The notes beneath the pieces were generated by a model. The model ran no database searches. It had not been told where the DNA came from and was given only the letters and a program-made list of their open reading frames with translations. Both the position numbers and the translations under genes were made by a program. From the NCBI RefSeq assembly GCF_040545875.1, contig NZ_JBEPMR010000006.1: DNA of 64,000 nt, one strand, 5' to 3'. Below are positions 52,074-60,479 of the stretch, piece by piece (position 1 is the first letter of the stretch; each line of letters opens with the position of its first letter). The DNA is from Faecalicatena_A orotica (GTDB lineage: Bacteria > Bacillota > Clostridia > Lachnospirales > Lachnospiraceae).

Positions 52074-53052
52074 AAAAGTGTTGACAGGGATCTTTTTATT
52101 TTGTATATTTGCTTCGATTCTGGTGGTCGCATACAGCATGTTTATTTCCAGAGACCAGGAAAAGCAGATCTATAATATTATCATGGTGCCAAAGACGATA
52201 GACGATACAAACGATTTCTGGACATCGCTGATAGCCGGGGCAGAGCTGGGAGCTGAAGAATTCAATACAAATCTGGAAGTTCTTGGCGGTAAGTCGGAAG
52301 TGGATATAGCCGGGCAGATCGAGCGTATTGAAGAAGCTATCAAAAAGAAACCGGATGTGATGCTTGTAGCACCGTGCAGTTATTCGGAGACGACGGAAGC
52401 ACTGCAGAAGGTGGTTGATAACGGAATTAAACTGATTCTGATTGACTCTGTGATCGATAAGGATATTGCACAGAGCGTCGTGGCAACCGATAATTATCTG
52501 GCGGGAAAGCAGCTGGGAGAGTTTGCGAGAGGGCTGATTGATGAGAATACGCAGATCGGTATCGTTGCCCATGTCAAGGGTGCCTCCACGGCCATCGAGA
52601 GGGAGAACGGACTGCGGGATGGTCTGGGGAAATATGAACCACAGGTGAAAGACGTCGTATTCTGCGGGTCATCTTATGATAAAGCATATTCCCTGACACT
52701 GGAGATGCTGGAAGACTACCCGGATCTGGGGATGATTCTCGGAACAAATGAGTATTCTGCGGTCGGTGCGGCCAGAGCGATCAAGGATTTAGGCCTGACC
52801 GGAAAAGTGAAAGTAGTAGGATTCGATAATTCAGTAGAGGAAATCCAGCTCATGGAAGAGGGCGTCTTTCAGGGGATTATTATTCAGAAACCGTTTAACA
52901 TGGGGTATCTGGGGATTGAGCAGGCGGTGGATTTAATGAACGGCAAGAACATCGAGAAAAATCTGGATTCCGGCTGCAAGCTGATCAACAGGAATAACAT
53001 GTACGAGGAAGAAAACCAGAGGCTTTTATATCCGTTTACAGGGCAGCAGTAG
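52051..53052 (+). CDS. Membrane-anchored sugar-binding protein, accessory sensor of the two-component system
   Basis: A 333-residue RbsB-like PBP1 domain (NIIMVPKTIDDTNDFWTSLI onward) behind one uncleaved-looking transmembrane helix (residues 11-29) with no lipobox Cys. It is translated in overlap with the kinase and is separate from the transporter's own lipoprotein at 57779. Such proteins act as ligand sensors, as XylFII does for LytS/YesN in Clostridium beijerinckii. Predicted role: bind the sugar outside and signal through the kinase (inference). The start is one of two adjacent ATGs, 52051 or 52054. Confidence 0.85.
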   Translation: MMKRQTSKKVLTGIFLFCIFASILVVAYSMFISRDQEKQIYNIIMVPKTIDDTNDFWTSLIAGAELGAEEFNTNLEVLGGKSEVDIAGQIERIEEAIKKKPDVMLVAPCSYSETTEALQKVVDNGIKLILIDSVIDKDIAQSVVATDNYLAGKQLGEFARGLIDENTQIGIVAHVKGASTAIERENGLRDGLGKYEPQVKDVVFCGSSYDKAYSLTLEMLEDYPDLGMILGTNEYSAVGAARAIKDLGLTGKVKVVGFDNSVEEIQLMEEGVFQGIIIQKPFNMGYLGIEQAVDLMNGKNIEKNLDSGCKLINRNNMYEEENQRLLYPFTGQQ

Positions 53053-53080
53053 GTGTGATTTTGGGATGACACAGTATGAA

Positions 53081-53123
53081 AAAAGGTTAAAAAATTACCG
53101 GGTGTAATTTTTTAACCTTTTTT
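53081..53123 (+). terminator. Rho-independent terminator
   Basis: An 18-bp stem (53081-53098 with 53104-53121) with loop CGGGT, ending in T-rich sequence. It closes the three-gene sensor operon. Confidence 0.88.
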
Positions 53124-53174
53124 AGTAAGATTTTCAATTTTCAAAAATAGTTCTAAAGAGTATACTAACAACAT

Positions 53175-53196
53175 AAAGTTCTTAAAAAGTTCTTAA
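53175..53196. repeat. Tandem AAAGTTCTTAA
   Basis: Two exact 11-bp copies head to tail in the AT-rich gap between the sensor operon and the convergent lipoprotein gene. No function evident. Confidence 0.6.
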
Positions 53197-53271
53197 AAAA
53201 TTCACAGAATGTTAAAGAATTTTATGAATTCGTATTTTAATAGCAATTGAGACTATGGGTTCAGAAAAGCA

Positions 53272-53793
53272 TTATTCTTCGTCCTCTTTCGTAGATACAG
53301 CAGGGTTAAGGTAAGAATATTGAAGGGCTTTCTGAGTATCTGTAGTTACTGCGCTTAAGATGATGTTTCCTTCATCCAGATACCAGACGGAACCATGATT
53401 TGTAGAATTTTCTGTGTTATAGCCGCTTTCACCGTGAGCTTTTTCGAGTTTTTCGTGAATGGTGTCGTAGGTTTCTTCCAGATCATCACTCAGGTCTGCA
53501 CTGTAGACCCACGCTACACACATGAGTTTTTCATCGCCATCATACATATACTTTACCGTTCCTTTCAGGTCAAGGTACTCTTTCGGATAAGCATAAGTGG
53601 TTCCGCCATATATGGAATCATAAGTATTATCGCTGGTTCCTTCAAGTTCAACCATATCATCAATGGTATCATCCCAGGTGATACTGGTAAACGGAAATTC
53701 AACAGTCTTTCCAGAAGAACTGCATCCGGTAAGGACCGAAGAGAAAAGTATAAGAGTAAGGACAACAGCAACGATTGAGCGTAAGTGCTTCAT
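53272..53793 (-). CDS. Hypothetical lipoprotein
   Basis: A 173-residue secreted lipoprotein. The signal peptide runs to a lipobox LTGC (Cys24), and the mature chain is acidic (FTSITWDDTIDDMVELEG, YGGTTYAYPKEY, ending STKEDEE). AGGAGG precedes the ATG. I do not recognise the family. It is on the opposite strand from its neighbours, between the sensor set and the ABC operon, and its predicted promoter overlaps the inverted repeat at 53854-53911. Confidence 0.75.
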   Translation of the reverse strand: MKHLRSIVAVVLTLILFSSVLTGCSSSGKTVEFPFTSITWDDTIDDMVELEGTSDNTYDSIYGGTTYAYPKEYLDLKGTVKYMYDGDEKLMCVAWVYSADLSDDLEETYDTIHEKLEKAHGESGYNTENSTNHGSVWYLDEGNIILSAVTTDTQKALQYSYLNPAVSTKEDEE

Positions 53794-53844
53794 AATAACC
53801 TCCTTTAGCTGATTCGCTGTAAGCGAACCGCGTTGAATAACGAC

Positions 53845-53911
53845 ATTATAATGATTTTCTGATATAAATGCAAGAACAATTTGCGAGGTTCTTGTGTTTA
53901 TATCAGAAAAT
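53845..53911. promoter_or_regulatory. Long inverted repeat overlapping the lipoprotein promoter
   Basis: Arms 53854-53876 and 53889-53911 match at 21 of 23 positions around a 12-nt loop, with no T-run on either side. On the - strand a TATAAT (53845-53850) with TTGCAT 17 nt upstream (53868-53873, inside the left arm) would drive the lipoprotein gene. An operator is more likely than a terminator. Confidence 0.6.
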
Positions 53912-53979
53912 GAGCGGTATTTACAAGTAAGCTAAAGCTGGTTGAAATGTAACAGGAATATATGAGAGGAGGAACTGGT

Positions 53980-54027
53980 ATGTTAAGAAAACTGGCAGCA
54001 GCAAAAGGCAGGGCAGGCACGGGATGA
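53980..54027 (+). CDS. Possible 15-residue leader peptide
   Basis: MLRKLAAAKGRAGTG, with AGGAGG 7 nt before the ATG, ends 71 nt before the permease gene. CACGG and CCGTG form a small hairpin at its stop codon. It may be a translated leader upstream of the ABC operon or a chance frame. Apart from this and the inverted repeat, the 300-bp gap holds nothing recognisable. Confidence 0.35.
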   Translation: MLRKLAAAKGRAGTG

Positions 54028-54098
54028 AACCGTGACAGCCGGTACAAAAAAGAATAATTACGAAAAACAGCTAGGCTGAAGAAGTAGGAGGAAGAAAA

Positions 54099-55073
54099 GT
54101 GGGAAAGATCAAACAAAATCCTTTTGTGAAAAAGGTAGGGTTTAACAGAATCGTGTTATGCTTTGTTCTGATTCTTATGTATGTGTTCTTCTGCGTGATG
54201 ACGCAGGGGGCTTTCACAGGAATGGACAGAATCATGAGCGCCCTTAATTATGCATATTTTCTGGGTTTTTTATCATTGGGGGTTACTTTTGTAATAGCAA
54301 CAGGCGGAATTGATTTCTCTATCGGACCGGTGATGTTCTGTTGCGCCCTTGTATCAGGTTTTAGCTTTGTACAACATGGTGTGCCGATGGCGGCTGCGAT
54401 GGTAATCAGCATTCTGGTAGGACTTGCATTCGGTCTGTTTAACGGTTATCTGGTTTCATACTGGTCGGTGCCGTCATTCATTACTTCAATGGCGAGTATG
54501 AATATTGCAAAAGGTCTTGCATCTGTATTTACAAAGACACAGTCTGTAAGCTGGCCACAATCGGCAGCAGAGGGCGGATGGTACAGGAATCTAGTTAAAA
54601 TGGGCAGTATCCCGGTAGGCTTGATTATTTTCCTCGTAGTAGCAATTGTCTGTGCAATCGTCCTTAATAAGACAAAAATGGGACGATATATCTTATCACT
54701 TGGAAGCAATAAAGAGGCAGTAAGGCTTTCCGGTGTTAATGTGAAGAAATGGGAAATGTCAGCATACATAATCTGTGGTCTTCTGGTCGGAATGGGTGCA
54801 CTTTTCTATGTGGCTGCATTCACGACAGTTCAGCCGGGATATGGAGATCAGTATAACAACGAGGCAATTGCAGGATGTGTAATGGGCGGAACGTCTATGG
54901 CCGGCGGCCTTGCTTCTATCAGCGGTACTGTGATCGGCGTGTTTATCATCGCCCTGCTTCAGGAAGGTATTCTGGCTCTTGGCTTTAGAAAGGATTATCA
55001 GCTTATCATTACAGGTATTATTGTTATTGTTGCAGTATTCAGCGATGTTGTTTCAAGACGCAGAAAGAATTAA
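54099..55073 (+). CDS. Sugar ABC transporter permease 1 (third system)
   Basis: A CUT2 permease, 324 residues (ATGGIDFSIGPVMF, GRYILSLGSNKEAVRLSG, CVMGGTSMAGGLAS). The start is a GTG at 54099, 6 nt after AGGAGGA. First gene of permease-ATPase-permease-binding protein. The system lies between a sugar-sensing two-component set and the fucose genes, so L-fucose is a possible substrate, not proven. Confidence 0.92.
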   Translation: MGKIKQNPFVKKVGFNRIVLCFVLILMYVFFCVMTQGAFTGMDRIMSALNYAYFLGFLSLGVTFVIATGGIDFSIGPVMFCCALVSGFSFVQHGVPMAAAMVISILVGLAFGLFNGYLVSYWSVPSFITSMASMNIAKGLASVFTKTQSVSWPQSAAEGGWYRNLVKMGSIPVGLIIFLVVAIVCAIVLNKTKMGRYILSLGSNKEAVRLSGVNVKKWEMSAYIICGLLVGMGALFYVAAFTTVQPGYGDQYNNEAIAGCVMGGTSMAGGLASISGTVIGVFIIALLQEGILALGFRKDYQLIITGIIVIVAVFSDVVSRRRKN

Positions 55074-55139
55074 TGTGGATATATCGAGGCGATGATACAT
55101 GGAAATCTGAGAGTGAAATAGAAAGGCAAGGGTAAGAGA

Positions 55140-56636
55140 ATGGGCGAAGTTATATTAACAATGAAAGAGATTGATAAATCTTTCCCTGGTGTACATGCAC
55201 TGGACCACGTAAATCTGGAAGTCAGAAAAGGTGAGGTCCTTGCACTGATGGGAGAGAACGGTGCCGGGAAGTCTACATTGATGAAGGTGCTGACTGGTAT
55301 CTATACAAAGGATTCCGGTACAATTACATATGAAGGCAAAGAAGTAGAATTTTCAAACACAAGAGAAGCACAGGAGGCTGGTATTGTTATCGTGCATCAG
55401 GAATTGAATATGCTTGGACATCTGACTGTTGCACAGAATATCTTTATCGGGAGAGAATTTAAAAAAGGCATCCGCATTGATGACAAAAAGATGAACGAGG
55501 AAGCACAGAAGCTTTTTGACAGAATGAACATTGATATTAATCCGAAGGAAAGGATGAGCAACCTGACAGTAGGTAAACAGCAGATGTGTGAGATTGCAAA
55601 GGCGATTTCCCATGATGCGAAGGTCATTATTTTTGATGAACCTTCTGCAGCGCTGACAGAGACGGAGATTCAGGAACTGTTCAAGATTATCAGGGATCTG
55701 AGAGAGAAGAATCTGGGAATTGTTTATATCTCACACCGTATGGATGAGATAAAAGTAATCACGGATCGTGTTACGGTCATGAGAGATGGTACATATGTTG
55801 GAACTCTGATTACAAAAGACAGTACAAAGGATGACATTATCAACATGATGGTTGGACGTGTTATTTATGAGGATCCGAAGACAGAAAGTATGGTGCCAAA
55901 GGATGCTCCGGTTGTATTGAAGGTTGATAAGCTGAATGCTGGCAAGATGGTACAGGATGTAAGCTTCGAACTGCGCAAGGGAGAAATCCTCGGATTTTCA
56001 GGACTGATGGGGGCCGGACGTACAGAGACGGCGCGTGCACTGTTTGGTGCAGACCCGATTGACAGCGGGGATATCTATATCAACGGAAAGAAAGTAACAA
56101 TCAATAACCCTCAGGATGCAGTAAAGAACGGCATCGGTTATTTGTCAGAGGATAGAAAGAGATTCGGAATCGTAGTTCAGAAATCAGTTGCAGAAAATAC
56201 GACGATGGCAACTCTGGAAGAGTACATGAGTGGTATATTCATTGATAAGAAAAAGGAGAAAGAGGTTGCACAGAAATATGTAGAGTCACTGGCAACCAAG
56301 ACTCCGGATGTAGACCAGCTTGTAGTGAACCTGTCAGGAGGTAACCAGCAGAAGGTTGTTATTGCTAAATGGCTGACAAGAGACTGTGATATCTTGATAT
56401 TTGACGAGCCTACCAGAGGTATTGATGTTGGTGCTAAGAGTGAGATTTACAAATTGATGAATCAATTGGCGGCAGATGGAAAAGCCATTATAATGATTTC
56501 TTCTGAAATGACGGAAATATTACGTATGAGTGACAGAATCATCGTAATGTGTGAAGGCAAGAAGACAGGTGAGCTGGATATTTCCGAGGCAACTCAGGAA
56601 AACATCATGAATCTGGCTACACGAGAGATAGAGTAG
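55140..56636 (+). CDS. Sugar ABC transporter ATP-binding protein (third system)
   Basis: A 498-residue double ATPase: Walker A GENGAGKSTL, first signature variant LTVGKQQM, Walker B VIIFDEPSAAL; second domain with LSGGNQQKVV and LIFDEPTRGID. The ribosome binding site is moderate (AAGGGTAAGAG). It powers the heteromeric permease encoded on either side. Confidence 0.93.
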   Translation: MGEVILTMKEIDKSFPGVHALDHVNLEVRKGEVLALMGENGAGKSTLMKVLTGIYTKDSGTITYEGKEVEFSNTREAQEAGIVIVHQELNMLGHLTVAQNIFIGREFKKGIRIDDKKMNEEAQKLFDRMNIDINPKERMSNLTVGKQQMCEIAKAISHDAKVIIFDEPSAALTETEIQELFKIIRDLREKNLGIVYISHRMDEIKVITDRVTVMRDGTYVGTLITKDSTKDDIINMMVGRVIYEDPKTESMVPKDAPVVLKVDKLNAGKMVQDVSFELRKGEILGFSGLMGAGRTETARALFGADPIDSGDIYINGKKVTINNPQDAVKNGIGYLSEDRKRFGIVVQKSVAENTTMATLEEYMSGIFIDKKKEKEVAQKYVESLATKTPDVDQLVVNLSGGNQQKVVIAKWLTRDCDILIFDEPTRGIDVGAKSEIYKLMNQLAADGKAIIMISSEMTEILRMSDRIIVMCEGKKTGELDISEATQENIMNLATREIE

Positions 56637-56649
56637 GGAGGAAAATAAG

Positions 56650-57648
56650 ATGGCAAACAAAAAAATGAAGACAGCTGGCCAGAAGTCGATAATTGATAGA
56701 ATGGGCGGACAGAAAGTCATTGTTATTCTGGTCGTAATCATACTGTTTATCTTCTTCTGTGCACTCAGTCCGAACTTTAGAAAGTATACAACATTTGTAA
56801 GTATACTGGATTATTCATATTACATCTCACTGATGGCGATCGGGGTAGCATTCCCGCTGATGACTGCAGGTGTTGACCTTTCCATTGGTACAGGTCTGGT
56901 ATGTTACTCATTAGTTGGCGGCTGGCTTATCGTATTTCAGGGATGGCCTACATGGGCAGGTATACTCGCAAGTATAGTATTTGGTATGGCAATGGGGGTT
57001 GTGAATGGATGTCTTGTTGCTTTGATGGACTTACCACCATTTCTGGCAACACTTTGTACTTCAATGATTACAAGAGGACTTGGTTCCATCATCTCAGGCG
57101 GTTTCGGAATATCCTGGCCGGCAGCTGCTGCTGAGGGAGGCTGGTTCAGAAATATTTTCAAGATACAGAGGAACGGTCTTAATATTCCGATAGGTTTTTT
57201 ATGGATTATCCTCATTGTAATTATCATGTCATTTGTACTGAACCATACAAAGATTGGACGATATACACTTGCAATTGGCAGTAATAAGGAAGCGACAAAG
57301 TTATCCGGTGTTAACGTGAAGTTCTATCACATCCTTGCATATGTGATTTCTGGATTTTTCGCAGGTCTGGCAGCAATCTCCTATTCAGCCATATTTGCGA
57401 CAGTTCAGCCGGGAAGTGGTGCCGGATTTGAGCTGGAGGCTATCGGCGGAGCTATTATCGGTGGTGTGTCCATGTCAGGTGGATTCGGAAGTATCTCAGG
57501 AACTCTGGCAGGTGTATTCGTTATTTGTCTGTTAAAGACAGGATTGCCGTTTATAGGCCTGACGGCGAACTGGCAGCAGATCATTACAGGTCTTGTATTG
57601 ATTGCAGCTGTACTTGTTGATATTCTTAAGAGAAAAAGCGAAAATTAA
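56650..57648 (+). CDS. Sugar ABC transporter permease 2 (third system)
   Basis: A CUT2 permease, 332 residues (TAGVDLSIGTGLVCYS, GRYTLAIGSNKEATKLSG, AIIGGVSMSGGFG). It is paralogous to permease 1 of the same operon; both share a SWPxxAAEGGW-like segment (SWPQSAAEGGW, SWPAAAAEGGW) absent from the other two systems, perhaps a substrate-specific external loop. GGGAGG precedes the ATG. Confidence 0.92.
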   Translation: MANKKMKTAGQKSIIDRMGGQKVIVILVVIILFIFFCALSPNFRKYTTFVSILDYSYYISLMAIGVAFPLMTAGVDLSIGTGLVCYSLVGGWLIVFQGWPTWAGILASIVFGMAMGVVNGCLVALMDLPPFLATLCTSMITRGLGSIISGGFGISWPAAAAEGGWFRNIFKIQRNGLNIPIGFLWIILIVIIMSFVLNHTKIGRYTLAIGSNKEATKLSGVNVKFYHILAYVISGFFAGLAAISYSAIFATVQPGSGAGFELEAIGGAIIGGVSMSGGFGSISGTLAGVFVICLLKTGLPFIGLTANWQQIITGLVLIAAVLVDILKRKSEN

Positions 57649-57720
57649 TCGTTCCAGAGGAAAGCAATAACCGTGCAGGGGATGTAGGAAACGGGCCTTC
57701 ACGGTGCGAACTATGATAGA

Positions 57721-57741
57721 TAGCAATCGGAGTGATTGTTA
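57721..57741 (+). other. Small intercistronic hairpin
   Basis: TAGCAATC pairs with GATTGTTA (one G-U) in the 130-nt gap before the binding-protein gene. It may help set the higher expression of that gene. Confidence 0.4.
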
Positions 57742-57778
57742 CTATAAATAATCTAATTATGTCAGGAGGACAAAAATT

Positions 57779-58921
57779 ATGAAAAAGAAAGTTTTGGCAG
57801 TGTTACTTTGCGGATGCATGGCAGCAGGATTGATCGCAGGATGTGGCAGCAAGAAAGATGAAGCACCAAAGGAAGACACAAAGACTGCGGATGAAGGTTC
57901 TGATGCTGAGGGTGACAAAGGCGGAGAGAATGGTTATCACTTCGAAGTTGTTGTAAAGAGCTTCCAGTCATCATACTGGCAGGCAGCCGTTAAAGGAATT
58001 GAGCAGGCAGAGGAAGAGTTAGGTGTAACAGCTGACACAACAGGACCGAATAATGAGTCTGATATTGCTGATCAGGTACAGATGTTAACAAGTGCAATCG
58101 GTAAATCACCAGACGGTATCGCCCTTGCAGCTTGTGACCAGAACTCAGTGCTTGAGGCTCTGCAGACAGCTCTGGATAAGAAAATCCCTGTAGTTTGCTT
58201 CGATTCAGGCGTGCCGGATGCTCCGGAAGGCTCTGTTTACGCTACAGTAGTTACAAACAATGGTCAGGCAGGTTCTATCGCAGCAGAGAAAATCTATGAA
58301 TCAGTAAAAGATAAAATTGCAAAAGCTGACAAACCAGTCAGAGTTGGTGAAGTTAATCAGGACGCTACATCAGCTAACATCACAGAGCGTGGTATGGGAT
58401 TTGTTAACAAATTTATCGAACTTGCAGAAGCAGACGGAAAGAAAGTTGCAGTTGTAGGTAATGACTACTATGTAGGTAAAGTTGAGAAAAACAACGACGA
58501 GAAGTCAGCTGACATCATCATTGAGATCGCAGTACCGGCTCAGACAACAGTTGAACTGTGTGCTACAGAAGCTTCTAACATCATGAACAAAGACGATACA
58601 ATCGCTATCTTCGGTTCTAACCAGGTTTCTGCAGAAGGCGTTTTAACAGCTAATCAGAACTTAAATGTATTAGGATCTGACCCGGAGAAGAACATCATCG
58701 CAGCTGGATTCGATGCTGGTTCAACAATCAAAGCAGCTGTTGCTGACGGAACATTACTTGGTGCGGTTACACAGTCTCCTCTGATGCAGGGTAAATTATC
58801 TATCGAAACACTGACAAAGATCTGCAACGGTGAAGAAGTAGAAGATATCGAGACAGAGGGTTACTGGTATGACTCTACAAACATGGATGATCCTCAGATC
58901 TCTCCAAACCTGTATGACTAA
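57779..58921 (+). CDS. Sugar ABC transporter substrate-binding lipoprotein (third system)
   Basis: A 380-residue PBP1 protein with signal peptide MKKKVLAVLLCGCMAAGLIA, lipobox IAGC (Cys22), an acidic linker, and the sugar domain (FEVVVKSFQSSYWQAAVKGI onward). Its codons are strongly biased to the preferred set (GCA, ACA, AAA), suggesting abundant expression. AGGAGGAC lies upstream of the ATG. Last gene of the third ABC operon. Confidence 0.92.
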   Translation: MKKKVLAVLLCGCMAAGLIAGCGSKKDEAPKEDTKTADEGSDAEGDKGGENGYHFEVVVKSFQSSYWQAAVKGIEQAEEELGVTADTTGPNNESDIADQVQMLTSAIGKSPDGIALAACDQNSVLEALQTALDKKIPVVCFDSGVPDAPEGSVYATVVTNNGQAGSIAAEKIYESVKDKIAKADKPVRVGEVNQDATSANITERGMGFVNKFIELAEADGKKVAVVGNDYYVGKVEKNNDEKSADIIIEIAVPAQTTVELCATEASNIMNKDDTIAIFGSNQVSAEGVLTANQNLNVLGSDPEKNIIAAGFDAGSTIKAAVADGTLLGAVTQSPLMQGKLSIETLTKICNGEEVEDIETEGYWYDSTNMDDPQISPNLYD

Positions 58922-58952
58922 TCATAACAGAACGGATAATCACAAATAATTA

Positions 58953-58985
58953 AAAAAGGAACCGGGAGTGTCCCGGTTCCTTTTT
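58953..58985 (+). terminator. Rho-independent terminator
   Basis: A 15-bp stem (58953-58967 with 58971-58985) with loop GTG, its 3' arm ending in TTTTT. It ends the third ABC operon. Confidence 0.92.
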
Positions 58986-59069
58986 AACATATGATCTGAT
59001 ATAATATAGGACAATAAGGTACATGCAATCCAGTACCGGAATGAAAATGAAAGACACAGGAGGAATCAT

Positions 59070-59510
59070 ATGCTTCAGGGTATAGAAACGATTTTTAACA
59101 ATAAGGAAAAGATGATCGGCCATCTGAAAAAGAAGAGCTATGAGAAGAATACGGAGCTGTTTAAAGAGGAAAACGGCCACTTCTTCAGGGAAATGGCCGA
59201 GTATGTAGGGCAGGCCGAAGATAAAGAGAAGGCGGCGGAAGAGATCGGGGAATGTCTGGTGCAGGCAGTAAAAGAGCACCTTTCTAATAAGAAAGGAAAG
59301 GTTGAGGCCCGCACCCAGGTGGACCTGAATTTCTTTATGATCTACTATGTCTTTCCTACCATTCTGGGGATGGAATGTGAGGACCCCAAAGTGATCGCGG
59401 AAGGGATCCGCAGGGTCTGGGGGAAAAGTTTCAAGGAGAGCGACATAAACTATACGGATTACGAAACATTATACGGAGCCTTCCGGGAAAAGATATTCGG
59501 AATTTTTTAA
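59070..59510 (+). CDS. Hypothetical protein (146 residues)
   Basis: A soluble, charged, mostly helical protein (MLQGIETIFNNKEKMIGHLK, AEDKEKAAEEIGECLVQAVK, VDLNFFMIYYVFPTILGMEC). No signal peptide or membrane segment. CAGGAGG precedes the ATG. It ends 2 nt before the convergent AraC gene. I do not recognise a family and cannot assign a role. Confidence 0.7.
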   Translation: MLQGIETIFNNKEKMIGHLKKKSYEKNTELFKEENGHFFREMAEYVGQAEDKEKAAEEIGECLVQAVKEHLSNKKGKVEARTQVDLNFFMIYYVFPTILGMECEDPKVIAEGIRRVWGKSFKESDINYTDYETLYGAFREKIFGIF

Positions 59511-59512
59511 TT

Positions 59513-60358
59513 TCATTTCAAATATTGTTTCGGAGTCGTGCCTTTGTATTTTTTAAAAGTTTTGATAAAGTAGCTTAAATCATTGAATCCGGAACTGTAT
59601 GCCACCTCTGTTATGGACTGGTCTGTCGTCATGAGCTGGTAGCATGCCCGCTCTATGCGGTAATAATTGAGGTAGTCTATCGGCGTGCGGTGTGTCATCT
59701 CATGGAAGAAACGGCAGAAGTATTTAGGGGACATATCCACACTGCCTGCCATTTCTTCGAGTGTGATCTGCTTATTATAGGAAGATTCCATGAATTCAAG
59801 TGCGGTTTTTAGTTGTATGATACGTTTATGGTTGCGCGGCGGCTGGGCTGGTGCAGGGTTGTAGTATTGTTTCGCGAAAATAGTGCCGATTACCTGGTAA
59901 AGTGCTCCAAGGACGACAAGCTGGTATCCATCCTTTTTAGAGGCAATCGCGTCGAACAGTGACCAGACCGTTTGGTGGATATCGTTATGAGATTCAGGAT
60001 AGACAAAGGCTGGCTCCACTTCGTGGTCAATGATTTTACGTATGAGCTTGCAGCAGGAATCGTTTTTGTTCATAAGCATATTCATATCAAAGACGACACA
60101 TTCATAGGTGCAGTCACGGGGAAGTCCCGAGTGCACGGAACCGGCAGGGATAAAGATGGCAGAACCCTGCTCAACGGTGTATTCCAGCTCATCTATGGAT
60201 AGTTGGAAGGTTCCTTTGAGAACCCGCACGATTTCAAATTCCACATGCCAGTGCAGTGCCATGATATATTGTGGGTGCGTGGGGGTGATATGGTGGTATT
60301 CAAAGGGAAAGTCGACAGTTCCCCGCTGCCAGCTTTCGCGGTAATTGATATATTGCAT
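59513..60358 (-). CDS. AraC-family regulator with cupin domain
   Basis: A 281-residue regulator. The cupin sensor domain comprises HHITPTHPQYIMALHWHVEF, VEQGSAIFIPAGSVHSGLP; the C-terminal double helix-turn-helix reads YNKQITLEEMAGSVDMSPKY and YSSGFNDLSYFIKTFKKYKG. AAGGAG precedes its ATG. It is divergent from the kinase-fucI-fucU genes, with 121 bp between, so it likely activates fucose catabolism. Confidence 0.9.
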   Translation of the reverse strand: MQYINYRESWQRGTVDFPFEYHHITPTHPQYIMALHWHVEFEIVRVLKGTFQLSIDELEYTVEQGSAIFIPAGSVHSGLPRDCTYECVVFDMNMLMNKNDSCCKLIRKIIDHEVEPAFVYPESHNDIHQTVWSLFDAIASKKDGYQLVVLGALYQVIGTIFAKQYYNPAPAQPPRNHKRIIQLKTALEFMESSYNKQITLEEMAGSVDMSPKYFCRFFHEMTHRTPIDYLNYYRIERACYQLMTTDQSITEVAYSSGFNDLSYFIKTFKKYKGTTPKQYLK

Positions 60359-60479
60359 AATTCTCCTTTATGTGAATATTGTTATATTTTTTACTATTAT
60401 AGCACAAGTATATTTTCCGGGACAATGATAAAATGAAATCAGTGGCGAGATGAATGTGGCTATGAAAGGAGGAAGACGT

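Noticed and set aside
53854..53911. Rho-independent terminator
   Set aside because: The stem is strong but no T-run follows on either strand and it overlaps a promoter.
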